Source: CAZJBP01 sp964544115 (lineage in GTDB: Bacteria; Verrucomicrobiota; Kiritimatiellia; UBA8416; JADHWI01). From it: a stretch of DNA of 10,676 bases. The DNA lies in the NCBI GenBank assembly GCA_964544115.1, contig CAZJBP010000128.1, positions 1-10,676 on the forward strand, written 5' to 3'. A program made the translations under genes and the position numbers. Below the pieces are notes generated by a model. It searched no databases. It was not told where the DNA came from and saw only the letters and a program-made list of their open reading frames with translations. Positions 1-7,083 of the stretch are shown here, piece by piece. The stretch's first letter is position 1; each line of letters starts with the position of its first letter.

Positions 1-530
1 CCGCAGATTTCCTTCAGCGGCTCGGTGACCAGCCCCTTGCGGCCGTACGAGCCGTCATCCGTGCAGATGATGAGCTCGTCGGCCAGCGCCCGCATGCGGT
101 CCTCGAGGATCAGCAGGCTGCGCGTGCGGGCGCCCATGATGACGATCAGCCGGTTGCCGGCGGCCTTCATCCCCTGGGCAACCGGGTGCAGCGGCGCGAC
201 GCCGATGCCGCCGCCCACGCAGACCACGGTACCGAACCGCTCGATGTGCGTGGGCTTCCCCAGCGGGCCCACCAGGTTCTCGATGCTGTCGCCCACGCTG
301 AGGTGCGACAGGCGGTGCGTCGTCTTGCCCACCGCCTGGAAGACGAGCGTGATCGAGCCCTCGGCGGGATCCGCGTCCGCAATCGTCAGCGGGATCCGCT
401 CGCCGAACTCGGTGTCCAGCTGCACGATCACAAACTGGCCCGGCTTGCGCTCCGCGGCAATCAGGGGCGCTTCCACCCGCATCAGGAACACTTCATCGGA
501 AAGCTGCTGCCTGGCCAGTATCCGGTTCAT
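1..530 (-). CDS. NfnA/SudB-type FAD/NAD-binding subunit (ferredoxin-NADP reductase family), 3' part cut off by window edge
   Basis: Reads leftward from ATG at 530; 176 complete codons are visible and the C-terminus lies outside the window. Residues 1-95 form the FAD-binding beta-barrel, with the flavin motif GERIPLTIAD (44-53). Residues 100-176 form the NAD(P)-binding half, with VVCVGGGIGVAPLHPVA (102-118) and CTDDGSYGRKG (156-166). This pattern matches the small subunit of sulfide dehydrogenase and of the electron-bifurcating NADH-dependent ferredoxin:NADP oxidoreductase (NfnA), and more loosely the dihydroorotate dehydrogenase electron-transfer subunit PyrK. The family's [2Fe-2S] cysteines would lie beyond the edge, so cluster binding cannot be confirmed. 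In this family the partner is usually a GltD-like large subunit encoded next. A Shine-Dalgarno GAGGGG (539-544) sits 8 nt before the ATG and touches the stop codon of nrpR, so translational coupling is likely. NfnA/SudB type is well supported; the exact complex is not. Confidence 0.85.
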   Translation of the reverse strand, partial: MNRILARQQLSDEVFLMRVEAPLIAAERKPGQFVIVQLDTEFGERIPLTIADADPAEGSITLVFQAVGKTTHRLSHLSVGDSIENLVGPLGKPTHIERFGTVVCVGGGIGVAPLHPVAQGMKAAGNRLIVIMGARTRSLLILEDRMRALADELIICTDDGSYGRKGLVTEPLKEIC

Positions 531-543
531 CGAGCACACCCCT

Positions 544-1551
544 CTACAAATTCCTGAGCCGCTCCGGCAGCTCCTCGTATCGGAACAGCCGGTTGTATTC
601 CATCAGCCCTGACAACGCGCGCGGCTGAACCCTCAGCCCGCGCTCGGCAAGAATCGCAATCGGGTTCAGCCCCCCGACGATGACGGCCGCCACGCGACCA
701 TCGCCGACGGGGATGTCCATCAGCGTCTGGCCGGGCATGCCCAGCGCCAGCAGCGCGCCGAGGCCGATCTCGTCCATCCGGTCACACAGCGACTGCACCA
801 GGTCGCGGCTGCGGGCGGGAAACTCCCGGAAGCTGGCGCCGATGCGCCCCACCCCGCCCGAGATGGCCCCGTGGTAGTCCGTCATCCCGCTGCGGATGAA
901 CACCTCCAGGGGATCAATGCTGGTCCCGTCATAACAGATGATTTCCGAAAAGCGCGTCGCCCGGTCGCCGTCGAGTTCCACCAGCCCGCCGAAGCGCGAG
1001 TGCGTCGGCACGCCGTGCTTGAGCAGCACGCCGTTGACCGTCACCGAGCAGACCGTGCAGAACCCCACCCTTCCCTCCGGCACGACGACGTCGCCCATGC
1101 GCTCGCCCGGGGAGAGCAGGCACGCAAGGTGCCCCATCGCGTAGCCCTTGGCGAACACCGAGCAGACATCGTCGATGCACGAGGACAGCGCGTCGCGGTC
1201 CGCGAGCGAGACGTTCACCACCACGCCGCCCGAACGGCGATGCAGGTCGAACGTCATCGCGAACGTCATTTCATCGATGCGCGAGGACAGGAACCCCACG
1301 CGCTGCAGCGTCTGGCCCGCCTGCAGCTCGTCGCGCCCGCGCTCGGTCAGCACGCGCCCCTGCCTACGCCCCAGGCTCTGGGTCAGGCCCTGCCGGTCCA
1401 TGTCCAGCAAGTAGAGCCGAACCGCCCTCTCGCTGACGTCCTGTCCGGCACGCGCCAGCGCCGCAGCCACCTGTGCCGACGTCAGCGGGGCCTCGTGCCC
1501 CCGCATCACCCGCAGGACGGACAACACCTTTTCGCGCTTGGGATCTGACAT
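544..1551 (-). CDS. nrpR: NrpR-like nitrogen regulator (winged helix plus NrpR/DUF128 domain)
   Basis: A 335-aa predicted DNA-binding repressor. Residues 1-76 are a winged helix-turn-helix: the recognition region is SERAVRLYLLDMDRQGL (40-56) and the wing GRRQGRVLTERG (61-72). Residues 84-320 carry the NrpR regulatory domain, with the hallmarks FCTVCSVTVNGVLLKHG (164-180), SRFGGLVE (185-192), YDGTSIDPLEVFI (207-219), SGMT (221-224) and ASFREFP (239-245). In methanogens NrpR represses nif and glnA and is released by 2-oxoglutarate; Methanococcus NrpR has two such domains, whereas this protein has one, like Methanosarcina NrpRI. I chose ATG 1551 because GGGGTGA precedes it and the HTH begins at once. 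The longer frame starting at 1665 would begin upstream of the predicted -10 box. The gene is divergent from gdhA and 13 bp ahead of the NfnA-type gene, which supports a nitrogen/redox role. Family assignment is firm; the actual regulon is inferred. Confidence 0.9.
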   Translation of the reverse strand: MSDPKREKVLSVLRVMRGHEAPLTSAQVAAALARAGQDVSERAVRLYLLDMDRQGLTQSLGRRQGRVLTERGRDELQAGQTLQRVGFLSSRIDEMTFAMTFDLHRRSGGVVVNVSLADRDALSSCIDDVCSVFAKGYAMGHLACLLSPGERMGDVVVPEGRVGFCTVCSVTVNGVLLKHGVPTHSRFGGLVELDGDRATRFSEIICYDGTSIDPLEVFIRSGMTDYHGAISGGVGRIGASFREFPARSRDLVQSLCDRMDEIGLGALLALGMPGQTLMDIPVGDGRVAAVIVGGLNPIAILAERGLRVQPRALSGLMEYNRLFRYEELPERLRNL

Positions 1552-1654
1552 ACTCACCCCACACCCGATGTCCGGAACACGCCTGCCCCCAAGGTGAACA
1601 CCGGGCCCTAACCAAACAGGGGCAAGAGGATACACATCCCGAATTGCAGTGGCA

Positions 1655-1682
1655 AGCATACGCAAATTGAATTGGCAATCAA
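1655..1682 (-). promoter_or_regulatory. Predicted sigma-70-like promoter of nrpR
   Basis: Read leftward, TTGATT (1677-1682) is followed after 16 bp by TATGCT (1655-1660), a reasonable -35/-10 pair. Transcription would start near 1648, giving a leader of roughly 97 nt before the nrpR ATG. The -35 box falls on the centre of the 27-bp palindrome, so a protein bound there would block polymerase. This is a consensus match by eye and has not been tested. Confidence 0.45.
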
Positions 1683-1693
1683 TGCCAATTCAA
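1667..1693. promoter_or_regulatory. Perfect 27-bp palindrome, candidate NrpR operator
   Basis: Arms TTGAATTGGCA (1667-1677) and TGCCAATTCAA (1683-1693) are exact reverse complements, 11 of 11, around the centre ATCAA. It is the most regular inverted repeat in the intergenic region and overlaps the predicted nrpR -35. The inner core GGCA-N5-TGCC resembles in layout the archaeal NrpR operators recalled as GGAA-N6-TTCC and GGTA-N6-TACC, though the bases and spacing differ. No T-run follows on either strand, so it is not an intrinsic terminator. Binding by the adjacent NrpR is an inference. Confidence 0.6.
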
Positions 1694-1927
1694 AAACCTG
1701 AAAGCACTCATATGAAGACACGCTAAATACTCAACACAGCAGCAATCAGCAAATTTCGCCTTGCACCGCCTATGCTTTCGTGAATATCGTTCGGTCCATT
1801 GCCGCTTGGGCGGCACACGGTTGCCGCAACACACTCTAAACATAGCCGTTAAAACGGAGGCTCCGGCAGTTGGGTCGGAGTGAACCGTACTCGCGGCCGG
1901 GTTTAGGGGACGAGGTGAGGTCCAGGT

Positions 1928-3268
1928 ATGCATCCCTACGTACAGCGAGTTCTCGAGCGGGTTCGTCAGCGCAATGCCGGCGAGGTCGAATTTCTCCAAG
2001 CGGTCGAGGAGGTCTTCACCTCCCTCGGGCCGGTCATCGAGCGCAATCGTCAGTATGAGGAGGCCAACATCCTCGAGCGCATCGTCGAGCCCGAGCGCAT
2101 GCTTGCGTTCCGCGTGCCGTGGACGGATGACCGCAACCGCGTGCAGGTCAACCGCGGCTTCCGCATCGAGTTCAACAGCGCCATCGGCCCGTACAAGGGC
2201 GGGCTGCGATTCCACCCGAGCGTGAACCAGAGCATTCTCAAGTTCCTGGGCTTCGAACAGGTCTTCAAGAACTCGCTGACGACGCTGCCCATGGGCGGCG
2301 GCAAGGGCGGAGCGGACTTCGACCCGAAGGGCAAGAGCGACGCCGAGGTCATGCGGTTCTGCCAGAGCTTCATGACGGAACTGCAGCGCCACATCGGCCC
2401 GGACACGGACGTGCCCGCGGGCGACATCGGCGTGGGTGGCCGCGAGATCGGCTTCATGTTCGGCCAGTACAAGCGCCTGCGCAACGAGTTCACCGGCGTG
2501 CTGACGGGCAAGGGCCTGAAGTGGGGCGGCAGCCTGATCCGCCCGGAGGCCACCGGCTACGGCGCGGTGTTCTTCGCCGAGGAAATGCTCAAGACCCGCA
2601 ACGAGAGCTTCAAGGGCAAGGTCTGCACCGTCTCGGGCTCGGGCAACGTGGCCCAGTACACGGTGGAGAAGCTCAACCAGCTCGGAGCCAAGGTCGTGAG
2701 CCTCTCGGACTCGACCGGCACGATTCATGACAAGAACGGCATCGACGCCGACAAGCTGGCGTTCGTGCTGGATCTCAAGAACGTGCGCCGCGGCCGCATC
2801 AAGGACTACGCGACGAAGTTCCAGTGCGAGTATCTCGAGGGCCAGCGCCCCTGGGGCATCCCCTGCCAGTGCGCGTTCCCCAGCGCCACGCAGAACGAGA
2901 TCTCGGGCGACGACGCGCGCGCGCTGGTGAAGAACGGCTGCTACGTGGTGGCCGAGGGCGCCAACATGCCGAGCACGCCGGAGGCGGTGGACCTGTTCGT
3001 GGAGAAGAAGATCCTCTACGGGCCGGGCAAAGCGGCCAACGCCGGCGGCGTGGCCACGTCGGGCCTGGAGATGAGCCAGAACTCGATGCGGTTGAACTGG
3101 TCCCGCGAAGAGGTCGAGGACAAGCTGCACACGATCATGGTCAACATCCACAGCAACTGCTTCGAGACGGCGAAGGCATACGGGCAGCCCGGCAACTACG
3201 TCATGGGCGCCAACATCGCCGGCTTCGTCAAGGTGGCCGACGCGATGCTGGACCAGGGCGTGGTCTGA
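1928..3268 (+). CDS. gdhA: NADP-type glutamate dehydrogenase
   Basis: A 446-aa hexameric glutamate dehydrogenase, close to the 447 aa of E. coli GdhA. It reductively aminates 2-oxoglutarate with ammonium to glutamate in the cytoplasm. Residues 57-200 are the catalytic dimerisation domain: GPYKGGLRF supplies Lys90, VFKNSLT supplies Lys114, PMGGGKGGADFDPKGKSD supplies catalytic Lys126, and DVPAGDIGVGGREIG supplies Asp166. These align with Lys89, Lys113, Lys125 and Asp165 of the Clostridium symbiosum enzyme. The nucleotide domain has VSGSGNVAQY (235-244), and the SDSTGT stretch after beta-2 (260-265) resembles NADP enzymes, so EC 1.4.1.4 is likelier than an NAD-dependent catabolic form. The ATG is preceded by GTGAGG (1915-1920) with a 7-nt gap. 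It is monocistronic, since a strong terminator follows. Divergence from nrpR suggests nitrogen control. Confidence 0.96.
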   Translation: MHPYVQRVLERVRQRNAGEVEFLQAVEEVFTSLGPVIERNRQYEEANILERIVEPERMLAFRVPWTDDRNRVQVNRGFRIEFNSAIGPYKGGLRFHPSVNQSILKFLGFEQVFKNSLTTLPMGGGKGGADFDPKGKSDAEVMRFCQSFMTELQRHIGPDTDVPAGDIGVGGREIGFMFGQYKRLRNEFTGVLTGKGLKWGGSLIRPEATGYGAVFFAEEMLKTRNESFKGKVCTVSGSGNVAQYTVEKLNQLGAKVVSLSDSTGTIHDKNGIDADKLAFVLDLKNVRRGRIKDYATKFQCEYLEGQRPWGIPCQCAFPSATQNEISGDDARALVKNGCYVVAEGANMPSTPEAVDLFVEKKILYGPGKAANAGGVATSGLEMSQNSMRLNWSREEVEDKLHTIMVNIHSNCFETAKAYGQPGNYVMGANIAGFVKVADAMLDQGVV

Positions 3269-3297
3269 TCGCACACAGGCTCAGGCCTGGAGCACAC

Positions 3298-3336
3298 ACG
3301 CGGCGGGCGGCAACGCCCGCCGCGTTTCTCTTTTTT
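3298..3336 (+). terminator. Intrinsic terminator of gdhA
   Basis: A perfect stem, CGCGGCGGGCG (3299-3309) with CGCCCGCCGCG (3314-3324), closes a GCAA tetraloop, and an extra A-T pair (3298/3325) extends it. It is followed by the T-rich run TTTCTCTTTTTT (3325-3336). It begins 30 bp after the gdhA stop and separates gdhA from the ABC transporter genes. Confidence 0.95.
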
Positions 3337-3378
3337 GAAGTCGACCCCGCCGCTCCGGGCGGCTAACGTCCCCCGCCC

Positions 3379-5187
3379 GTGCATCGGGACGAGTGGGCGG
3401 CGAGGGGCCGCCGCCTCGCCTCCCTGGAACCAGGCTGCGTGAGCGTCATCCGGGAAATCTATCCATACCTACGGCCGTACCGGCGGCGCATCGCGCTGGC
3501 CGTCCTCGGCACGCTGGCGTTCAACCTCCTCGCCCTGCTGCCCCCGCTGGTCTATCGCCGCCTGGTGGACGACGTCGTGAAGGCCGGGCAATGGCACCTG
3601 CTGGTGCCCGTGCTGCTGGTCTACGGCCTGCTTCCCCTCCTGATCAACGTGGTCAACTTCGGGAACGTTCTCAACATCGTGTTCGTCGGCACGCGGCTGG
3701 TCTCCGACGTGCGCAACGCGATGTACCAGCTGATCCTCCGCCTGAGCATGCGCTACCACGGCACGACCTCGGCGGGTGCCGTGATCACCCGGCTCATGGG
3801 CGACGTCAACACCGTGCAGCAGCTGGTCAGCGGCCAGACCATCCAGCTGGTCGGCGACATCGTCGTGTTTCTCTTTTCCATCAGCGTGGCGTTTTCCATC
3901 AACACCCAGCTCGCGCTGATTCTCCTCGTGGTCGTCGCGCTGTACGTCTCGGCCTACCGCCTCTTCGGCCGCCGCATCCGTGCCGCCACCGAGGCATCGC
4001 GATCCCTGAGCGAGAACCTGACGACGCGGCTGCAGGAAACGATCTCCGGGGTGCGCCAGGTCCGGATCTACAACCGCGAAGCCGACGAGCGGCGGCTGTT
4101 CCTCGATCGCAGCGCCGAGGTGATGGACCACGCCGTGCGCAGCGGCATTAATTCCGTCGGCCTCGGCGCCACCTGCGGCGTTGTGGCCGGCTACGGCTCG
4201 ACGGTGATCTACGGGCTGGCAGCCGCCTACGTGCTGACGACGCCGATGACGCTCGGAGACCTGCTCGCCCTCAACAGCTACGTCTGGATGGTGCTGCATC
4301 CGGCCCTGCGGCTGACCTCCTTTGCCGGCGAGTTCGCCCAGATCGGCGTCTCGATCGAGCGCATCTCTGAAGTCCTCCGCGAAGTGCCCGAGATTCGCTC
4401 CGCGCCCGACGCGCCGCCGATTCACGCCCCCTCGGGCCGCGTGGAGTTCTGCGCCGTGGACTTCGCCTACAAGCCCGACGAGCCGCTCTTCCGCGGCCTC
4501 AGCCTCTCCGTCGCGCCGGGCAAGACCGTGGCGCTGGTGGGCCACACCGGCTGCGGCAAGAGCACGCTGACCTCCTTGCTGATGCGGTTCTGGGACCCGC
4601 AGGGCGGCTGCGTCCGGATCGACGGCACCGACATCCGCTCGGTCCGGCTGAACAGCCTGCGTGAGTTGTTCGGCGTGGTCCTTCAGAACCCGATCGTCTT
4701 CGACGGCTCCATCGCCGAGAACATCGCCTACGGCCGCCCGGAGGCGAGCCGCGCCGAGATCGAGGCCGCGGCGGAGGCGGCCGAAATCACGGAGTTCGCG
4801 TCGCGCCTGCCGCAGGGGCTCGACACGGTCCTCGGCACCTACGGCGTCAAACTCTCCCTCGGCGAGAAGCAGCGGGTGAGCATCGCGCGCGCGGTCGTGA
4901 AGAATCCGCGCATCCTCGTGATGGACGAGGCGACCAGCTCGCTGGACAGCGAGTGCGAGGCGCTGATCCAGCGCGCGATTTCCCGTGCGCTGAAAGGCCG
5001 AACGAGCTTCGTCGTGGCCCACCGCCTCTCGACCATCGTCGCGGCCGACCTCATCGTCGTGCTCGACGCGGGCCGCATCATGGAGACCGGACGCCACGAC
5101 GAGCTGATGGCCGTCGAGAACGGGCGCTACCGGAAGCTGTACGACGAGATGCGGGGCGCGGCGGAGCCCGGGGGAGGTGCCACGTGA
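3379..5187 (+). CDS. ABC exporter half-transporter (TMD-NBD), subunit 1; signature motif degenerate
   Basis: A 602-aa type IV ABC exporter half: membrane segments at about 38-58, 73-95, 157-173, 177-197 and a last pair around 255-310, then the NBD. NBD motifs are Walker A GHTGCGKST (388-396), a Q-loop in VVLQNPIVFDGSIAENI, Walker B ILVMDEATSSLD with catalytic Glu517, and the switch His548 in VAHRLST. The ABC signature is LSLGE (492-496) instead of LSGGQ, and the following gene has the complementary defect, so the two proteins probably make a heterodimer like TM287/288 or BmrCD. The substrate cannot be read from sequence (drug, lipid or peptide). The start is uncertain: ATG 3379 and GTG 3439 (losing 20 residues, beginning VSVIREIYPYLRPY) both lack a good ribosome site. 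The transcript probably starts just downstream of the gdhA terminator, but no clear promoter was seen. Confidence 0.92.
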   Translation: MHRDEWAARGRRLASLEPGCVSVIREIYPYLRPYRRRIALAVLGTLAFNLLALLPPLVYRRLVDDVVKAGQWHLLVPVLLVYGLLPLLINVVNFGNVLNIVFVGTRLVSDVRNAMYQLILRLSMRYHGTTSAGAVITRLMGDVNTVQQLVSGQTIQLVGDIVVFLFSISVAFSINTQLALILLVVVALYVSAYRLFGRRIRAATEASRSLSENLTTRLQETISGVRQVRIYNREADERRLFLDRSAEVMDHAVRSGINSVGLGATCGVVAGYGSTVIYGLAAAYVLTTPMTLGDLLALNSYVWMVLHPALRLTSFAGEFAQIGVSIERISEVLREVPEIRSAPDAPPIHAPSGRVEFCAVDFAYKPDEPLFRGLSLSVAPGKTVALVGHTGCGKSTLTSLLMRFWDPQGGCVRIDGTDIRSVRLNSLRELFGVVLQNPIVFDGSIAENIAYGRPEASRAEIEAAAEAAEITEFASRLPQGLDTVLGTYGVKLSLGEKQRVSIARAVVKNPRILVMDEATSSLDSECEALIQRAISRALKGRTSFVVAHRLSTIVAADLIVVLDAGRIMETGRHDELMAVENGRYRKLYDEMRGAAEPGGGAT

Positions 5188-7037
5188 GCCCTCCCCGCCG
5201 CTCCGCATCCGACCGCGCCCGCGAGGTGCGCGACCGCATCCTGACCGACACGCAGGAGATGACCGACTCCGATAGCGGCGACGTGGGCCGCTTCATTCGT
5301 GTCTACCTGCGGCCGCACGCGGCATCCCTGTGCGTCACGGTGGCCGTGATGGCCGTGTGGGCTCTGGTGCCGATGGGCTTCCCGCTCACCCACCAGCGCC
5401 TGATCGACAATATCCTCGCCGCGGCCGACGCGCCGGGAGGCGTGTCCCCGGGCTCGCTGCCACACCTCATGGCCGGCGTCTGGTGGGTGTTCTGGGCCAA
5501 CATCGGGCTGCACACGCTCAACCTGCTGTGCCACCTCTCCACGTCGTACCTCCAGCTGCGCACCGGACGATCGCTCGCCCTGCGCCTGCGGGAGCACCTG
5601 TACCACAAGCTCGACACGCTGCAGGTCGGCTTTCACGAGCAGACGCAGACCGGGCGCATCGTCAGCCGCATCCAGCACGACGTCAGCGTGGTTCAGAACG
5701 CGGCGTCGGGCAACATCGCCAGCCTGCTCATCGAACCCTTCAAGCTGGTCGCCGGGCTGACCGTGCTGTTCGTGATGAATTGGCGGCTCACGCTGCTGCT
5801 CGTGGCGGTGCTCCCGATCTACGCGCTGATCTTCGTGCGGCTGCGCCCGCTGATCCGCCGGAACAGCAACGCCCAGAGCCGCGTCAACTCGCGCCTGTAC
5901 GGGCTGGTCGACGAGCGCCTGTCGGCCATCACGCTGGTCAAGGCCTTCGCGCAGGAGCGCCGGGAGCTGGCCCGCTTCTCGCGGACGGTCAACGAGGGCG
6001 TGAGGCTGGCGCTGTTCGAGCCGCTTTACACCCAGGGCCTTTCCCTCGCGTCGTCCACGATCACGGCGGTGACCTCGGGCCTGGTCCTCTTCGTGGGCCT
6101 CGCGGCCGTGAGGGACGCGCGCCTCGGGATGACGCTGGGCTCGGTGGTCGCCTACCTGCAGATCGCGAACTATATGTTCCAGCCGATCCAGATCCTGACC
6201 AACGCCATGACCAGCATCCAGGGCAGCCTGGTCTCGCTGCGGCGCGTCTTTGCCCTGCTCGATCAGCGCGAGGACTTCGCGCCCGGCCATGTCCAGCTGC
6301 GCGGCATCCGCGGCAAGATCCACTTCGACCACGTCTCGTTCACGTATCCCCATCAGGAGCGGCCGGCCCTGGACGATGTCAACCTGCTCATCCACCCCGG
6401 CGAACGCATTGCCGTCATGGGCCCCTCAGGCTCCGGCAAGAGCACGCTGTTCCAGCTGCTGCTGGACTTTTACCGGCCGCAGGAGGGCGCCGTGCGCATC
6501 GACGACATCGACCTGGTCGACGCCGAACTGGCCTCGGTGCGCCGCCACATCCGCCTCGTTCAGCAGGAGGCCTTCATCTTCTCCGGGACCCTGCGCGAGA
6601 ACATCGCGTACGGCTACCCCAACGCCCGCCAGGACGACATCGAAGAAGCCGCCCGGATGGCGGAACTTCATGCGTTCATCCGCGAGCTGCCCGACGGCTA
6701 CGACACGGTCGTCGGCGCCCGCGGCATGTCGCTATCCGGCGGCCAGCGGCAGCGCCTGGCCCTGGCCACCGCGCTGCTGACCGACCCCGAGGTGCTGCTG
6801 CTGGACGACACGACCAGCGCCCTGGATGCCGAGACCGAGGCACGCATCCGCACCACGCTGGCCCACGCGTTCAAGGGCCGCACGGGCCTGATCATCACCC
6901 ACCGCGTGGCCACGGCCCGGGACTGCGACCGTATCGTCGTGCTTGAGCAGGGGCGCATCACCCAGGTGGGCACGCACCGCCAGCTGTCCGGATCCGGCTT
7001 CTACGGCCGGATCTGCGCCCAGCAGTCGGGCCGCTGA
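5184..7037 (+). CDS. ABC exporter half-transporter (TMD-NBD), subunit 2; Walker B Glu replaced by Asp
   Basis: A 617-aa partner half-exporter. The start is GTG 5184: it overlaps the previous stop as GTGA (5184-5187) and has GGAGG at 5173-5177 with a 6-nt gap, so the two genes are translationally coupled. An ATG at 5259 is less well placed. A 40-residue polar N-terminus precedes membrane helices at about 47-66, 94-118 and 180-225 plus a C-terminal pair near 300-345. The NBD has Walker A GPSGSGKST (413-421), canonical LSGGQ (517-521), Walker B VLLLDDTTSALD in which Asp542 replaces the catalytic Glu, and switch His573 in ITHRVAT. Intact LSGGQ completes the active site of subunit 1, while Asp542 pairs with the LSLGE of subunit 1 in a degenerate site. 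This is the known architecture of asymmetric heterodimeric exporters. The substrate is unknown. Confidence 0.93.
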   Translation: MSPPRRSASDRAREVRDRILTDTQEMTDSDSGDVGRFIRVYLRPHAASLCVTVAVMAVWALVPMGFPLTHQRLIDNILAAADAPGGVSPGSLPHLMAGVWWVFWANIGLHTLNLLCHLSTSYLQLRTGRSLALRLREHLYHKLDTLQVGFHEQTQTGRIVSRIQHDVSVVQNAASGNIASLLIEPFKLVAGLTVLFVMNWRLTLLLVAVLPIYALIFVRLRPLIRRNSNAQSRVNSRLYGLVDERLSAITLVKAFAQERRELARFSRTVNEGVRLALFEPLYTQGLSLASSTITAVTSGLVLFVGLAAVRDARLGMTLGSVVAYLQIANYMFQPIQILTNAMTSIQGSLVSLRRVFALLDQREDFAPGHVQLRGIRGKIHFDHVSFTYPHQERPALDDVNLLIHPGERIAVMGPSGSGKSTLFQLLLDFYRPQEGAVRIDDIDLVDAELASVRRHIRLVQQEAFIFSGTLRENIAYGYPNARQDDIEEAARMAELHAFIRELPDGYDTVVGARGMSLSGGQRQRLALATALLTDPEVLLLDDTTSALDAETEARIRTTLAHAFKGRTGLIITHRVATARDCDRIVVLEQGRITQVGTHRQLSGSGFYGRICAQQSGR

Positions 7038-7045
7038 GGCGTCCA

Positions 7046-7075
7046 TTGACATTGCCCGCGCGCCGGTGCCATCAT
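7046..7075 (+). promoter_or_regulatory. Predicted promoter of tadA (possibly leaderless transcript)
   Basis: TTGACA (7046-7051) matches the -35 consensus exactly. After 18 bp, CATCAT (7070-7075) is preceded by TG one base away (7067-7068), an extended -10 arrangement, although CATCAT itself matches TATAAT at only three positions. Transcription would begin at about 7082-7084, directly at the tadA ATG, which has no Shine-Dalgarno sequence. Confidence 0.4.
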
Positions 7076-7083
7076 CCCGCGCC

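Larger units (their letters stand above)
1552..1927. promoter_or_regulatory. Divergent nrpR/gdhA intergenic regulatory region
   Basis: These 376 bp hold no credible gene. The stretch 1630-1850 is visibly richer in A/T than the flanking coding DNA. It contains the 27-bp palindrome and the predicted nrpR promoter listed separately, then several short repeats in the gdhA leader: TTGCCGC twice (1799-1805 and 1821-1827, 22 bp apart), GCCGC/GCGGC around TTGG (1801-1814), CCGTT-AA-AACGG (1846-1857) and CTCCG/CGGAG hairpin arms (1861-1865, 1876-1880). I could not place a convincing sigma-70 promoter for gdhA. The best weak candidate is TTGCAC (1761-1766), 18 bp, then TATCGT (1785-1790). The nrpR leader (about 97 nt if the predicted promoter is right) has complementary TGCCCC/GGGGCA arms at 1584-1589 and 1619-1624, of unclear meaning. 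Confidence 0.6.

Noticed and set aside
1552..1665. N-terminal extension of NrpR starting at 1665
   Set aside because: It would begin upstream of the predicted -10 box, adds 38 residues unlike the family and has no ribosome site; ATG 1551 has GGGGTGA and directly precedes the winged helix.
1808..1826. Sigma-54-like element GGCAC...TTGC upstream of gdhA
   Set aside because: The distance between the GG and GC dinucleotides is 9 bases rather than the strict 10, which normally abolishes sigma-54 promoters.
1780..1880. Possible glnA-type glutamine riboswitch (ATCGTTC followed by CGGAGG)
   Set aside because: Only short pieces match; the conserved GGACGGAAGTAGG-like segment and the required stem arrangement are absent.
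1679..3274. A 531-codon open frame on the minus strand, antisense to nearly all of gdhA
   Set aside because: High-GC codon bias keeps antisense frames open. Its translation is rich in Ala, Val, Leu, Arg and His with no recognisable domain, while the plus strand encodes an intact GdhA.
3396..3422. GGCGAGG/CCTCGCC inverted repeat near the start of the first ABC gene
   Set aside because: It lies in very GC-rich DNA between two candidate starts; repeats of this size are expected by chance there, and no regulatory reading is supported.
4953..5183. Upstream in-frame extension of the second ABC gene into the first
   Set aside because: The extension is an Arg/Pro-rich shadow of the Walker B/H-loop region of subunit 1. 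GTG 5184 with GGAGG 6 nt upstream is a far better start.
3469..5208. A 579-codon antisense frame across the first ABC gene, and a 422-codon one (5127-6395) across the second
   Set aside because: Same GC-driven artefact: low-complexity composition, no motif, no ribosome site, fully covered by well-supported ABC transporter genes.
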